46,448 nt of DNA from a virus (IMGVR_UViG_3300042923_000668:1-46448); one strand, 5' to 3'; counted from the stretch's first letter, positions 33,095 to 40,580 are shown. Translations and numbers: made by a program. Notes: generated by a model from the letters alone, not told the origin.

Positions 33095-33318
33095 CCTTAT
33101 GCGAACCCCATGGGCGCTTACGGTGCGGTGAATGTGCGTATGTAGAGGAGTTACAGGAGAGAATCCAATCCCTCCAACAACAGGTAAACACGCTGACAGA
33201 AGCGCTGGAACGCATTGTTGCTCTTGCAGTAAATGGACGGCATGAGACATATGAATCTGAAATCGCCATAGCAGCCCTACAGTCTATAAAGGAATCCCCG
33301 AGGGAGGAGCGGACATGA
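33091..33318 (+). CDS. Small coiled-coil protein with N-terminal cysteine knuckle
   Basis: 75 residues. CEPHGRLRCGEC near residues 4-15 could bind zinc, and the rest is a coiled coil (EELQERIQSLQQQVNTLTEA). Coupled to both neighbours by ATGA overlaps. Similar short proteins are common in Gram-positive phage early operons. Role unknown. Confidence 0.58.
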   Translation: MTLCEPHGRLRCGECAYVEELQERIQSLQQQVNTLTEALERIVALAVNGRHETYESEIAIAALQSIKESPREERT

Positions 33319-33500
33319 GCGGTACAACGGCAAAGTTTACGTATAAGCAGCTACAGACGTTAAAACATGCGTTGATCGTATATCAAAATCGTGATGATGC
33401 AACAATCAGCGATACGTTGAGTGAAGAAGTTCTACTGGGTAAATTGGAGGACATCATCGAACGGATGGAATACCAAAATGGTATAGGGAGGAGCAAGTGA
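33315..33500 (+). CDS. Small helical protein, unknown
   Basis: 61 residues, GGGAGGAG before ATG 33315. Two helices (TYKQLQTLKHALIVYQNRDD and EEVLLGKLEDIIERMEYQ). Not recognised. Ends one base before the next ATG. Confidence 0.55.
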   Translation: MSGTTAKFTYKQLQTLKHALIVYQNRDDATISDTLSEEVLLGKLEDIIERMEYQNGIGRSK

Positions 33501-33501
33501 A

Positions 33502-33786
33502 ATGATTAAATTGACCGGACAAGACGGAACACCAATATACTTATCACCGGAGCAAATCGCAAGTACACAGGAGAGTGGCGGTATTTTGACAAGGGTGTAC
33601 ATCGCTGGAACGATGGCTGACTGTTTTTTGGTTAAGGAAGCGCCCGAAGAAGTAGTACGCAAGATCATGGATTACAAAGTGAAAATGGTCCATCTAAAGT
33701 CGATTCTATGCCCGCCCGAACCAAACCTTGAACTTGCTGATGAATTTGAAACAGATTTGCGAGAACTGGCCGGATTGGCCCAATAG
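33502..33786 (+). CDS. FlbD-like small protein
   Basis: 94 residues, GGGAGGAGCAAG before ATG 33502. Residues 1-60 follow the FlbD pattern: MIKLTGQDGTPIYLSPEQIA, then VYIAGTMADCFLVKEAPEEV and VRKIMDY. In bacteria FlbD is a small protein of flagellar operons with unclear function; phage copies suggest a general small beta fold, so no flagellar role is inferred. The C-terminal 35 residues are acidic and extra. Confidence 0.6.
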   Translation: MIKLTGQDGTPIYLSPEQIASTQESGGILTRVYIAGTMADCFLVKEAPEEVVRKIMDYKVKMVHLKSILCPPEPNLELADEFETDLRELAGLAQ

Positions 33787-33808
33787 GGGATAAGGGAGAA
33801 GAGGATAT

Positions 33809-34006
33809 ATGGGTAAAAAGAAGCTTTTCAGCGAAGAGACGGTAAGAGTGGACGACTGCCAATGTGTATATTGCGGGCATATCTTCCACGGTCGAAACGC
33901 TTGCAATGCAAACATGGATTGCAGGTCCGTAACCTGCCCCAAGTGCAATAAAGATATGAATGTGTTCATTTCGGTGGAATATACTTGCACGCCGCTTGAG
34001 GAATGA
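33809..34006 (+). CDS. Small zinc-ribbon protein
   Basis: 65 residues, AAGGGAGAAGAGG before ATG 33809. Cysteines CQCVYCGHIF near residue 17 and CRSVTCPKCNKD near 38 form a ribbon, with CTP near the end. Not recognised beyond metal binding. Confidence 0.6.
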   Translation: MGKKKLFSEETVRVDDCQCVYCGHIFHGRNACNANMDCRSVTCPKCNKDMNVFISVEYTCTPLEE

Positions 34007-34025
34007 AGGGGCACATAAAGGATAG

Positions 34026-34650
<625 letters not shown>

Positions 34651-34653
34651 TAA

Positions 34654-34702
34654 GGCCGAACGGCCATCGAGTTGACCGAAACACACAGCGCCAGCGGTGG
34701 CC
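34654..34702 (-). repeat. Cassette element I (downstream form)
   Basis: Three bases after the exonuclease stop: GGCCGAACGGCC, GGCCATCG (34662-34669) pairing with CGGTGGCC (34695-34702) with one wobble, and degenerate core TGACCGAAA (34673-34681). Confidence 0.7.
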
Positions 34703-34705
34703 GGA

Positions 34706-34882
34706 TCAATCATCCCAATCATGGGGTGGATTATGGTAAAAATCAATTAATTCTCGCGCTTCTTGAACCGTACTAACCAATTTTGTTCGTTTCGTACCAA
34801 GGTCGGCACGGTAACCATTTTCGGACTCATATTGCAGAATTGGAATTTTACGATATGTCTCGATCAGCTTGTAATTAAACAT
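34706..34882 (-). CDS. Small protein on the opposite strand, unknown
   Basis: 58 residues from ATG 34882 with AGGTGG nine bases upstream and an extended -10 TGGTATACT further up on the minus strand. The protein looks real (KIPILQYESENGYRADLGT, then VSTVQEARELIDFYHN). It begins near the 34955 gene and ends four bases from element I, so it lies convergent to the exonuclease cassette. An isolated minus-strand gene in a plus-strand operon suggests its own control. Function unknown. Confidence 0.55.
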   Translation of the reverse strand: MFNYKLIETYRKIPILQYESENGYRADLGTKRTKLVSTVQEARELIDFYHNPPHDWDD

Positions 34883-34954
34883 CAGGCGGCACCACCTAAA
34901 ATGAGTTAGCAAAAGTATACCATAAAATTTCCAGTTAAGGGAGGGAGTAACCCT

Positions 34955-35440
34955 ATGAAACCCAATATAGCAGAGATACTTCGAGAGGTGCGAGATTTCG
35001 CAGACAATTTACCAGATGGCGCTCAATTAGTAGTACCAAAAGATGTCGTCATATTATTTTGCGATGAAGTAGAGAGACAGACCAAAGAAATCGAGATATT
35101 GCAGCAACTTTTGAAACGAAGCCTGCCTTACATCGAGACAGAAGTCGAACAGCATGGATACGGTTTCTTCCCTGGAGGCGATCCGACTGCATTTACACCG
35201 GATGAGCAAATGAACAGACCTCAAGAGATTGAAAACTGGAAAGAAGCTTGCAAACGGTGGAACGACGGGAACAGGTACGGAGAACCATCGTCCCACATGC
35301 CGATTGTTCGGGGCGAAGAAGTCATAGGACACGCAACTGTAGCAAAGTTGGGCATGGGCAGTTATATCTATGTTGACGAAGAAGCGAAAGCGTTAGTCGA
35401 TGCCATCGGGGAGGCACTAAGGAGGGATACCCAACAATGA
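34955..35440 (+). CDS. Phage protein of unknown function
   Basis: 161 residues, AAGGGAGGGAGTAACC before ATG 34955. N-terminal helical part (ILREVRDFADNLPDGAQLVV) and a mixed middle with FFPGGDPTAFTPDEQM. Not recognised. Stop overlaps the next start by ATGA. Confidence 0.62.
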   Translation: MKPNIAEILREVRDFADNLPDGAQLVVPKDVVILFCDEVERQTKEIEILQQLLKRSLPYIETEVEQHGYGFFPGGDPTAFTPDEQMNRPQEIENWKEACKRWNDGNRYGEPSSHMPIVRGEEVIGHATVAKLGMGSYIYVDEEAKALVDAIGEALRRDTQQ

Positions 35441-35556
35441 GCCCAGACAAACGTTGTCTCTTTTGCAACGGAACCGGCGTCATGCTTTTGATCAGCGGAA
35501 AATACGAGTGCTATTGTGTCACAGCAGCTAAACGGAGGGATACCCATGAAACGTAA
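35437..35556 (+). CDS. Very small zinc-finger-like protein
   Basis: 39 residues from ATG 35437 overlapping the previous stop, GGAGGGATACCC upstream. CLFCNGTG and CYC match a DnaJ-type half zinc finger. Short but with a good site, and its overlap position supports it. Overlaps the next tiny gene by 11 bases. Confidence 0.45.
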   Translation: MSPDKRCLFCNGTGVMLLISGKYECYCVTAAKRRDTHET

Positions 35557-35629
35557 ACTCATCTTATGGATGAACACGATGCGAGATTATCGATATCTAC
35601 GCAAATGGATAAAGGGAAAGAGAGTTTAA
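35546..35629 (+). CDS. Basic microprotein
   Basis: 27 residues (starts MKRKLILWMNTMRDYRYLRK), GGAGGGATACCC before the ATG. Very basic and partly hydrophobic. It may be membrane-peripheral or nucleic-acid-binding, or not a real product. Its site is identical in sequence to that of the previous gene. Confidence 0.35.
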   Translation: MKRKLILWMNTMRDYRYLRKWIKGKRV

Positions 35630-35631
35630 AT

Positions 35632-35700
35632 CGGCCCCCGTTTCACTGGGTGATTCGGTCGATACGGAGGCGGCGATGCCGCAAAATCAAAACAAAGGAG
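35632..35700 (+). repeat. Cassette element D (upstream form)
   Basis: CGGCCCCCG (35632), core ATTCGGTCG (35653-35661) followed by ATACGGAG, hairpin GCGGC-GAT-GCCGC (35670-35682), tail CAAAATCAAAACAAAGGAG. It lies two bases after a stop codon and ends in the next ribosome site. No inverted partner is found after the next gene. Confidence 0.72.
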
Positions 35701-35710
35701 AGTGCAAACG

Positions 35711-35872
35711 ATGGAAAAGCGCAAAGTGTTCATCAATACAGCAGGGTATAGCGAACAGGATCAGCAACAAATGGTTGATGCGATCCGAGCTTACGAGGAA
35801 GGAAAGGAACAACCCCAAGGTAGATTCAAGATAATTGGAACGCTACCAAAAGAGGGACAGGAGGGAGCTTAA
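35711..35872 (+). CDS. Small protein after element D
   Basis: 53 residues from ATG 35711, eleven bases after AAAGGAG. Sequence FINTAGYSEQDQQQMVDAIR, then RFKIIGTLPKEGQEGA. Ends tail-to-tail with the minus-strand HTH gene (overlap 35869-35872). Not recognised. Confidence 0.5.
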   Translation: MEKRKVFINTAGYSEQDQQQMVDAIRAYEEGKEQPQGRFKIIGTLPKEGQEGA

Positions 35873-36075
35873 CCCTCCTCATAGTACAGGATATCGGATA
35901 CTTGACAGTTGAAATGGCGGCATAGGGTGTCGAGTGTTGCGTACTCGATCCCCTTTCCCTCACCATCATATATCTTGGTCAATGACAGGCGCGATATTTT
36001 AGTTAATTCGGAGAGCTGGCGAATGCTCTTAATCTTATGTTTTCCCATGAGTATATGCAAATTTGACTTTATCAT
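35869..36075 (-). CDS. HTH_26-type Cro/CI-like regulator on the minus strand
   Basis: 68 residues: IKSIRQLSELTKISRLSLTK near 14-33 is the helix-turn-helix, and YATLDTLCRHFNCQVSDILY the typical end of HTH_26 regulators. AGGGAC lies seven bases before the ATG. It is divergent from the RHH gene with dyad-symmetric sites between them, forming a second regulatory node in the early region. Could control the second half of the early operon. Confidence 0.78.
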   Translation of the reverse strand: MIKSNLHILMGKHKIKSIRQLSELTKISRLSLTKIYDGEGKGIEYATLDTLCRHFNCQVSDILYYEEG

Positions 36076-36102
36076 TATACGTCCCTACTAAGTTTTAATA
36101 TC

Positions 36103-36131
36103 AATATAAATCATTGCCATGAAAGTTGTAA
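36103..36131 (-). promoter_or_regulatory. Promoter of the HTH_26 gene
   Basis: On the minus strand TTACAA (36126-36131), 17-base spacer, TATATT (36103-36108). It overlaps the left arm of the dyad at 36114-36128, so autoregulation is likely. Confidence 0.55.
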
Positions 36132-36166
36132 CGTATACTAGCAAAATTGCAACTACATGATGGCAA
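36114..36166. promoter_or_regulatory. Dyad operator between the HTH_26 and RHH genes
   Basis: TTGCCAT (36114-36120) and AGTTG (36124-36128) on the left mirror CAACT (36150-36154) and ATGGCAA (36160-36166) on the right. The spacings inside the arms differ by two bases. It lies in the divergent promoter region. Confidence 0.6.
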
Positions 36167-36180
36167 TTTAGTAACTAATA

Positions 36181-36189
36181 TGATACAAT
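36181..36189 (+). promoter_or_regulatory. Extended -10 promoter of the RHH-initiator operon
   Basis: TGATACAAT (extended -10 of the TGN type), followed by TTGATACG before the ribosome site. No -35 at proper distance is obvious. The same TGATACAAT occurs before the 40615 gene. Confidence 0.5.
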
Positions 36190-36220
36190 GTAATTACAAA
36201 ATTGATACGAGGTGGTTGCC

Positions 36221-36382
36221 ATGAAACTAGCCAAAATTAAAACATTTCCTCTCCGAATGGATGAACAATTTCACGAGAAAATTGGACAAGCTCTCGAACG
36301 GTCGATCCTGAAAAGTAAGCACGATTACATCATGAAAGCAATCGCTGAGAAGATCGAGCGTGAAGCAAATCGGGCGGTGTAG
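36221..36382 (+). CDS. Ribbon-helix-helix (Arc/CopG-like) regulator
   Basis: 53 residues, GAGGTGG before ATG 36221. KIKTFPLRMDEQFHEKIGQA at the start is the beta strand and first helix of an RHH protein, and SKHDYIMKAIAEKIER the second helix. Divergent from the HTH_26 gene and first gene of the operon with the replication initiator. Probably binds the dyad at 36114. Confidence 0.72.
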   Translation: MKLAKIKTFPLRMDEQFHEKIGQALERSILKSKHDYIMKAIAEKIEREANRAV

Positions 36383-36386
36383 GTGT

Positions 36387-37169
36387 ATGGCTGAAAGAAA
36401 AGCAATATCTAAGAAAATACGTTTTGAAGTGTTTAAACGTGATGCGTTTAAGTGTCAATACTGTGGTAGATCGGCACCGGATGTAATTCTAAATGTTGAC
36501 CATATAAAGCCGGTCAAAGAAGGTGGAACAAACCATCTAACCAACTTGATAACATCATGTTTTGATTGCAATAGCGGAAAAAAAGATCGTCTTCTTGATG
36601 ATAACTCGGTTATAGAAAAACAGCGAAAACAACTCGAGGAACTTAATGAGCGGCGTGCTCAACTTGAAATGATGATGCAGTGGCGTGAGGGGTTAGCCAA
36701 TCTCGAGGAAGATAAAGTTAAGGCTGTTGCAAAACGATGGGCGCAATTAACACAAGACTATCATTTAAACGAAAACGGATTGAAAGCATTGAAATCGTGG
36801 ATTCGAAATTTCGAAATTAACTTGATTTTGGATTGCATGGAAATTTCCCTATCACAATACGGTGTTCCTGATGCAAAAAACATGTACACGAAAGAATCTG
36901 TAGAAAAAGCATTCAACTATGTACCTAAAATCGCCAAAAATAAACAAAAAGAAGAAGAGAAGCCATATCTTAAAGAACTGTACTACATGCGTGGAATCTT
37001 GAAAAACAGATTGAATTACTATGACCCACACAAAGCGTTGAATTACTTGGAAAAAGCTTATTTACATGGTGCTTCGTTAGTGTGGTTGAAAGAATTATGT
37101 CTTGAGGCACCGCATTGGACTTATTTTCGTCAATCCGTGGAACAGTTTTGGGAGGAGACGGAGGAATGA
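36387..37169 (+). CDS. HNH endonuclease-domain protein
   Basis: 260 residues from ATG 36387 (AGGTG; the start is close to the RHH stop). HNH domain: FEVFKRDAFKCQYCGRSAPD near 14-33, then NVDHIKPVKEGGTNHLTNL and CFDCNSGKKDR; both CxxC pairs and the DHI box are intact. The C-terminal 150 residues are helical (WRNFEINLIL-like and YLHGASLVWLKELCLEAPHW). It lies directly before the initiator and could act in replication or packaging. Stop overlaps the next start by ATGA. Confidence 0.82.
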   Translation: MAERKAISKKIRFEVFKRDAFKCQYCGRSAPDVILNVDHIKPVKEGGTNHLTNLITSCFDCNSGKKDRLLDDNSVIEKQRKQLEELNERRAQLEMMMQWREGLANLEEDKVKAVAKRWAQLTQDYHLNENGLKALKSWIRNFEINLILDCMEISLSQYGVPDAKNMYTKESVEKAFNYVPKIAKNKQKEEEKPYLKELYYMRGILKNRLNYYDPHKALNYLEKAYLHGASLVWLKELCLEAPHWTYFRQSVEQFWEETEE

Positions 37170-38077
37170 GCCGAAGAAGATATATCAGCACAGATATAAG
37201 TTCAGATGGAAAAGTAGCTGATCTTGCAGCACATGGTTTGTTGGTTCCTCTCATCTATACATGGACTATTCCGCATATGGACGATTGGGGTCGAATTACT
37301 GGTGATGCGAGAGAATTTAGAATGCAAGTTTGCCCTGGACTTAACGTCGCAATCGAAGAAGTTGAATCAGCAATACAAGAAATCGTAAAAGTCGGATTAT
37401 GGATTCGGTACGAAGTTGATGGTAAGCGCTGCATATCAGTTTCTAAGCCTGACAAGTGGTTTAAGCATCAATCCTATATTAACAAATCAAAAAGAGACGA
37501 TGACTCAGGATCGAATTATCCCGGTCCCGACAAACGCCGCAAAACGCCGCAAAACGCCGAAGAACAACAAGCAACGCCGAGTAATCCCGAAGAAGGACAA
37601 GGAATGCCGCAAAAGGCCGTTTCTTTTTCACCTTCACCTTCTTTTTCACCTTCACCTTCACCTTCTGAATCAGTTAGTAGTGGTATAGCTAGAAATCCGT
37701 TCACACTTTTTGAGAAACAGGAATTTGGAAAGATCGATGAATTCACAGCCACAATGATAGGCGACCTAATTGACGATTACACAGAAGAATGGGTAATGAA
37801 GGCGATGGTCGAAGCCATAAGACAAGGTGAGAAAAAATTATCATATGTCAAAGGAATTCTAAAGCGATGGAGAACGTCAGGCGTGGAAAAGCCTTGGACT
37901 CTTGAAAAGACTGATCCAAAGAAAGATGAACATCGCCAACAGCGTCCTTTCCCTCGCGGCCAGCAAAACAAACCTAAGCTCGCTATTGTAAATGCACCAT
38001 CACAGCCGTTAACAGATGACCAATTAAGAGAAATTAAACAATTAGCACGTGAGATCGATGGGGCGGCTAGTCACTAG
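37166..38077 (+). CDS. Replication initiator with DnaD-like C-terminal domain
   Basis: 303 residues from ATG 37166. N-terminal winged-helix-like part (ADLAAHGLLVPLIYTWTIPH, then IVKVGLWIRYEVDGKRCISV) as in Gram-positive phage initiators. Residues about 115-175 are a low-complexity linker (repeated Ser-Pro). The DnaD/DnaB_2 domain is at about 180-245 (MIGDLIDDYTEEWVMKAMVE, then KLSYVKGILKRW). It probably binds the origin and loads host helicase. The linker DNA carries 10-bp iterons (37531-37620), so the origin may lie inside this gene. Confidence 0.82.
   Translation: MSRRRYISTDISSDGKVADLAAHGLLVPLIYTWTIPHMDDWGRITGDAREFRMQVCPGLNVAIEEVESAIQEIVKVGLWIRYEVDGKRCISVSKPDKWFKHQSYINKSKRDDDSGSNYPGPDKRRKTPQNAEEQQATPSNPEEGQGMPQKAVSFSPSPSFSPSPSPSESVSSGIARNPFTLFEKQEFGKIDEFTATMIGDLIDDYTEEWVMKAMVEAIRQGEKKLSYVKGILKRWRTSGVEKPWTLEKTDPKKDEHRQQRPFPRGQQNKPKLAIVNAPSQPLTDDQLREIKQLAREIDGAASH
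37531..37670 (+). repeat. Iteron-like 10-bp repeats and pyrimidine tract in the initiator gene
   Basis: CAAACGCCGC, AAAACGCCGC and AAAACGCCGA follow each other in exact 10-base register (37531-37560), with more distant copies at 37571, 37601 and 37611. Next comes a one-strand pyrimidine tract of TTCACC units (about 37620-37668). Iterons plus an easily opened tract within the initiator gene are origin-like. Confidence 0.5.
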
Positions 38078-38111
38078 TTGCCCTGTACCCCAAATAACCA
38101 GGAGGGCGACT

Positions 38112-38351
38112 ATGGCACGAACAGAGCGCAAGAAAGAAATGTTGGAAACAGCAGAAAGTTTCCGTTGGCTGCTCAAAGATAAATTAGTATCGATGGACAA
38201 CGTAACTCGGGCGATGATCAGCGAAATGAGAACGCTTTGCGTAAGCACGGAATTGATTGCGGAATACTTGCCCGAGTATTTTCAAGAGTTGGCAAATGAA
38301 GTGGTCAGGGAACAAACGGAAAAGTACGACAAGAAGGGACGACCAGCATGA
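38112..38351 (+). CDS. Small helical protein, unknown
   Basis: 79 residues from ATG 38112, CAGGAGGG upstream. All helical (SFRWLLKDKLVSMDNVTRAM, LPEYFQELANEVV). Follows the initiator; could be a helicase-loader accessory, but no motif shows it. Overlaps the next start by ATGA. Confidence 0.55.
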   Translation: MARTERKKEMLETAESFRWLLKDKLVSMDNVTRAMISEMRTLCVSTELIAEYLPEYFQELANEVVREQTEKYDKKGRPA

Positions 38352-38578
38352 GTAATCAGTATTGGGAGGAAATGAGCAAAGGCCAGCCACTTCTGGGGAT
38401 GAAGGAACGGTGTCACGATTGTGCGATCAGTACCGGATTTTATACGGAGATCGCTGACGAGTTACTGAAACAGCCGCTGGAAATACAACAAAAATGTGTT
38501 CAAGCGTGGTATTGTCATAATTTCGCCAATCGTGCTTGCAAGGGCGCGGAAGAATATATTTTGCAAGGAATCTGTTAA
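38348..38578 (+). CDS. Small cysteine/histidine-rich protein
   Basis: 76 residues. CHDCA near residue 22 and CVQAWYCHNFANRACKG near 50-66 suggest a zinc site or an Fe-S-like cluster. Not recognised. Confidence 0.58.
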   Translation: MSNQYWEEMSKGQPLLGMKERCHDCAISTGFYTEIADELLKQPLEIQQKCVQAWYCHNFANRACKGAEEYILQGIC

Positions 38579-38597
38579 TAGAGAGGAGCTTAACCAA

Positions 38598-38870
38598 ATG
38601 AAACGGATCGCACTGGAAGTCGAAGAAGTACTGACATATCGTAGGAAGATTTATGTAAACGTGCCGGATGAAATGGAAGATTCAGAGATCGAGCGCATTC
38701 TTACAAAAGCTGAGAAAGAAGAATACTTGTCTGAATTCATGTATATTCTCGACGCAAATCTCATGGAGACTACAGACGGATACGACGATGACCTGAGTTC
38801 GCCTTGGTCATCAGAGGTAGAATGCACTGAATATTACCAAGTCGATGAAAAGGGCGAAGAAATTGCATAG
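38598..38870 (+). CDS. Acidic phage protein followed by element J
   Basis: 90 residues from ATG 38598, GAGAGGAGC upstream; the longer open frame would begin inside the previous gene. ALEVEEVLTYRRKIYVNVPD at the start, acidic end (DDDLSSPWSSEVECTEYY). The stop TAG gives its last G to element J. Not recognised. Confidence 0.58.
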   Translation: MKRIALEVEEVLTYRRKIYVNVPDEMEDSEIERILTKAEKEEYLSEFMYILDANLMETTDGYDDDLSSPWSSEVECTEYYQVDEKGEEIA

Positions 38871-38918
38871 GCCGAAGGCCATCGTATCGACCGAATAAGC
38901 GCGAGCCGATAAAGGGAG
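38870..38918 (-). repeat. Cassette element J (downstream form)
   Basis: GGCCGAAGGCC starts on the last base of the stop codon, then ATCGTAT and core CGACCGAAT (38888-38896), GCGAGCCGAT and the AAAGGGAGG ribosome site of the next gene. No upstream-form partner before the 38598 gene. Confidence 0.75.
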
Positions 38919-38927
38919 GAATAAACC

Positions 38928-39110
38928 ATGCTATGGGCAGTATTTCAGAGAAACTACCGCATAAGCAAGAAGCCGCTGACTGAGTACGAGGCAAGAAATG
39001 AAATGGCGAGCTGGGGCGGTATGCTATCAAATCTGGAAGTAAGAGAGATCGAGCAGCCGACCAAACCGGCGAAGAAACGAAAACCGCGTAGAAGGATGTG
39101 TTCAGGATGA
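38928..39110 (+). CDS. Small basic protein, unknown
   Basis: 60 residues, AAAGGGAGGAATAAACC before ATG 38928. N-terminal strand region (MLWAVFQRNYRISKKPLTEY) and very basic C-terminus (KPAKKRKPRRRMCSG). Could bind nucleic acid. Overlaps the next small ORF by ATGA. Confidence 0.52.
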   Translation: MLWAVFQRNYRISKKPLTEYEARNEMASWGGMLSNLEVREIEQPTKPAKKRKPRRRMCSG

Positions 39111-39235
39111 ACCCAATATCGCATCAACAAATCAAGGAGCAGATGAAAAACCTCGAGGCGGTGAATGCAAAGTATGCGTTTGACAATACCAGGTACATTG
39201 CCGGGGACAAACGAGATCCTAAACGCGAGCAATAA
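39107..39235 (+). CDS. Short ORF overlapping rusA
   Basis: 42 residues (HQQIKEQMKNLEAVNAKYAF) starting on an ATGA overlap. It shares 71 bases with the rusA gene in another frame. It may exist mainly to couple translation of rusA. Low certainty. Confidence 0.3.
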   Translation: MNPISHQQIKEQMKNLEAVNAKYAFDNTRYIAGDKRDPKREQ

Positions 39236-39536
39236 CAATCGGCACATCTACAACGAGCTTAAACGAAATTATACGAATCTGGTCGCCTTGTGTGCGAAGC
39301 AAGCAAAATTACCGGAGCTGCCGCCGGCCGATTACACGATAACATGGTACTGCCCAAACAAGCGGAAGGACAAGGACAACGTCATGGGCGGTCAAAAATT
39401 TATATTTGATGGGCTGGTTGAGTCCGGCAAACTACGGAATGATGGCTGGAACGATATCGGAGACATATCGCATCGGTTCCGGGTGGACAAGGAGAATCCA
39501 CGAGTGGAAATCGAGATCAAGGAAGTGAGCGCATGA
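39165..39536 (+). CDS. rusA: RusA-family Holliday junction resolvase
   Basis: 123 residues; ATG 39165 or 39174 (the second gives the usual MRLTIPGTLPG start). Catalytic aspartates fit the RusA pattern: RKDKDNVMG with Asp69 and Asp71, FDGLVESGKLRNDGW with Asp82 and Asp93. As a dimer it cuts four-way junctions, resolving branched DNA made by ERF recombination and replication before packaging. Overlaps the small ORF before it. Confidence 0.88.
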   Translation: MQSMRLTIPGTLPGTNEILNASNNNRHIYNELKRNYTNLVALCAKQAKLPELPPADYTITWYCPNKRKDKDNVMGGQKFIFDGLVESGKLRNDGWNDIGDISHRFRVDKENPRVEIEIKEVSA

Positions 39537-39679
39537 AATGGATGGATGCAATAGCCCTCATGGGAATCATCGCGTGCACCGTATCACTCAAAAGTTCGTC
39601 AAGATACAACACATGGTGGATGAAAGTGGTATTCGCAATAATACTGATGTTTCTTTTTTTCTCGATCTTGTTTGAGTGA
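39533..39679 (+). CDS. Small membrane protein (two spans)
   Basis: 48 residues starting on an ATGA overlap with rusA. Hydrophobic stretches DAIALMGIIACTVSL and VVFAIILMFLFFSILF with a polar middle. Unknown; small membrane proteins in early operons are sometimes superinfection-exclusion or defence modulators. Confidence 0.5.
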   Translation: MKWMDAIALMGIIACTVSLKSSSRYNTWWMKVVFAIILMFLFFSILFE

Positions 39680-39693
39680 AGGAGGTCAGTTGA

Positions 39694-39804
39694 ATGTACT
39701 GGGTTGGCATAATATTTTTCTCAACCGTAATCACACTTGAACTGGTTGCAATGTTCTGTTTGATATCCAGGATCATCAGGTCAGCCAAAGGAGGATCAAG
39801 GTGA
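39694..39804 (+). CDS. Membrane microprotein (one span)
   Basis: 36 residues, GAAGGAGGTC before ATG 39694. One span (VGIIFFSTVITLELVAMF) and a basic tail RIIRSAKGGSR. Its last bases overlap the GTG of the next gene. Probably inner membrane; function unknown. Confidence 0.48.
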   Translation: MYWVGIIFFSTVITLELVAMFCLISRIIRSAKGGSR

Positions 39805-39989
39805 AACCCATAGCAACCATACATTGGACAGTTGACGGGGAAGAGTGCTCACGAGAATATTACGAACGATATTTGCTAGAACAAAAGATTGAACATTTGA
39901 AAAAGCAAGACAGAATGTTCTACGTTTGCATTAACAGCACACTCAACCCGTTGCCTAGCAATACCCCAGTAATCCCCATATCAAGATAG
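39801..39989 (+). CDS. Small protein, unknown
   Basis: 62 residues from GTG 39801 (GGAGGATCAAG upstream, GTGA overlap with the previous stop). Sequence IATIHWTVDGEECSREYYER, then LLEQKIEHLKKQD. Not recognised. The following 86 bases hold no gene I trust; a CCGGGGTAACCCCC motif lies at 40034. Confidence 0.52.
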   Translation: MKPIATIHWTVDGEECSREYYERYLLEQKIEHLKKQDRMFYVCINSTLNPLPSNTPVIPISR

Positions 39990-40075
39990 CGGCATACCAA
40001 TTGCACCTGACGTTACGGAAAAGTCGATTTATACCGGGGTAACCCCCATGAAAAACTATAAAGTGAGGGCTAAAA

Positions 40076-40354
40076 ATGGCATACACAAGGGACGAAATGG
40101 AGACTACCTGCAACTACGATCACGTAACGAAGTTATGGACCGTTTACACATGTGTTCCGACGCACATCACGAAGCTGCTGAAAATAGCTGATCCATACTG
40201 GAAAGAGGAGGGCGACGGAAAGCACGGACCGCGCATAATTGCTGGAAAGTGGCATCTGAAGAAAAGCCAAGTGCGATTCGCAAAACTGTTTGAAGCTAAG
40301 TCGGACAATGACGAAACGGAAAATGATGACGAAGAAGTAGAAGAATCGGCGTAA
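40076..40354 (+). CDS. Small acidic-tailed protein
   Basis: 92 residues, GTGAGGG before ATG 40076. The core (YDHVTKLWTVYTCVPTHITK, then RIIAGKWHLKKSQVRFAKLF) may be a small alpha/beta fold, and the last 20 residues are nearly all acidic. Not recognised. Confidence 0.55.
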   Translation: MAYTRDEMETTCNYDHVTKLWTVYTCVPTHITKLLKIADPYWKEEGDGKHGPRIIAGKWHLKKSQVRFAKLFEAKSDNDETENDDEEVEESA

Positions 40355-40382
40355 TCCATACTCCATCAAAGGGGGTGAACCC

Positions 40383-40514
40383 ATGCTAAGGAGATTCATC
40401 CGAAGGTTACTCCGCAGGAGGCAGCAATCGCGGAATCGATCCGAATACAAACCGCGAATTAGAGTGCCGGAGACGCAGGCTAGAATCACATGGCCGCGTG
40501 ATAAAAAGTATTGA
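40383..40514 (+). CDS. Arginine-rich microprotein
   Basis: 43 residues (MLRRFIRRLLRRRQQSRNRS at the start), AAAGGGGGTGAACCC before ATG 40383. Very basic, amphipathic at the N-terminus. Could bind nucleic acids or membranes. Confidence 0.42.
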   Translation: MLRRFIRRLLRRRQQSRNRSEYKPRIRVPETQARITWPRDKKY

Positions 40515-40530
40515 AAATCGTCGTAATCCC

Positions 40531-40580
40531 TTGATACATAAGGGTTTATGGTATCAATCGAACGAAATTTGTGATACAAT
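40531..40580 (+). promoter_or_regulatory. Promoter with TTGATAC dyad before the coiled-coil gene
   Basis: TTGATAC (40531-40537) and GTATCAA (40551-40557) form a perfect 7-bp dyad. TGATACAAT (40572-40580) is an extended -10 identical to that at 36181. The dyad lies where the -35 region would be. Confidence 0.52.

Noticed and set aside
36073-36078. TATAAT on the minus strand at the HTH_26 start considered as a -10 box
   Set aside because: It contains the start codon itself; the TTACAA-17-TATATT pair upstream is used instead.
40048-40191. 47-residue open frame overlapping the 40076 gene
   Set aside because: Preceded by CCGGGGTAACCCCC, a hairpin rather than a ribosome site, and largely within the better gene.
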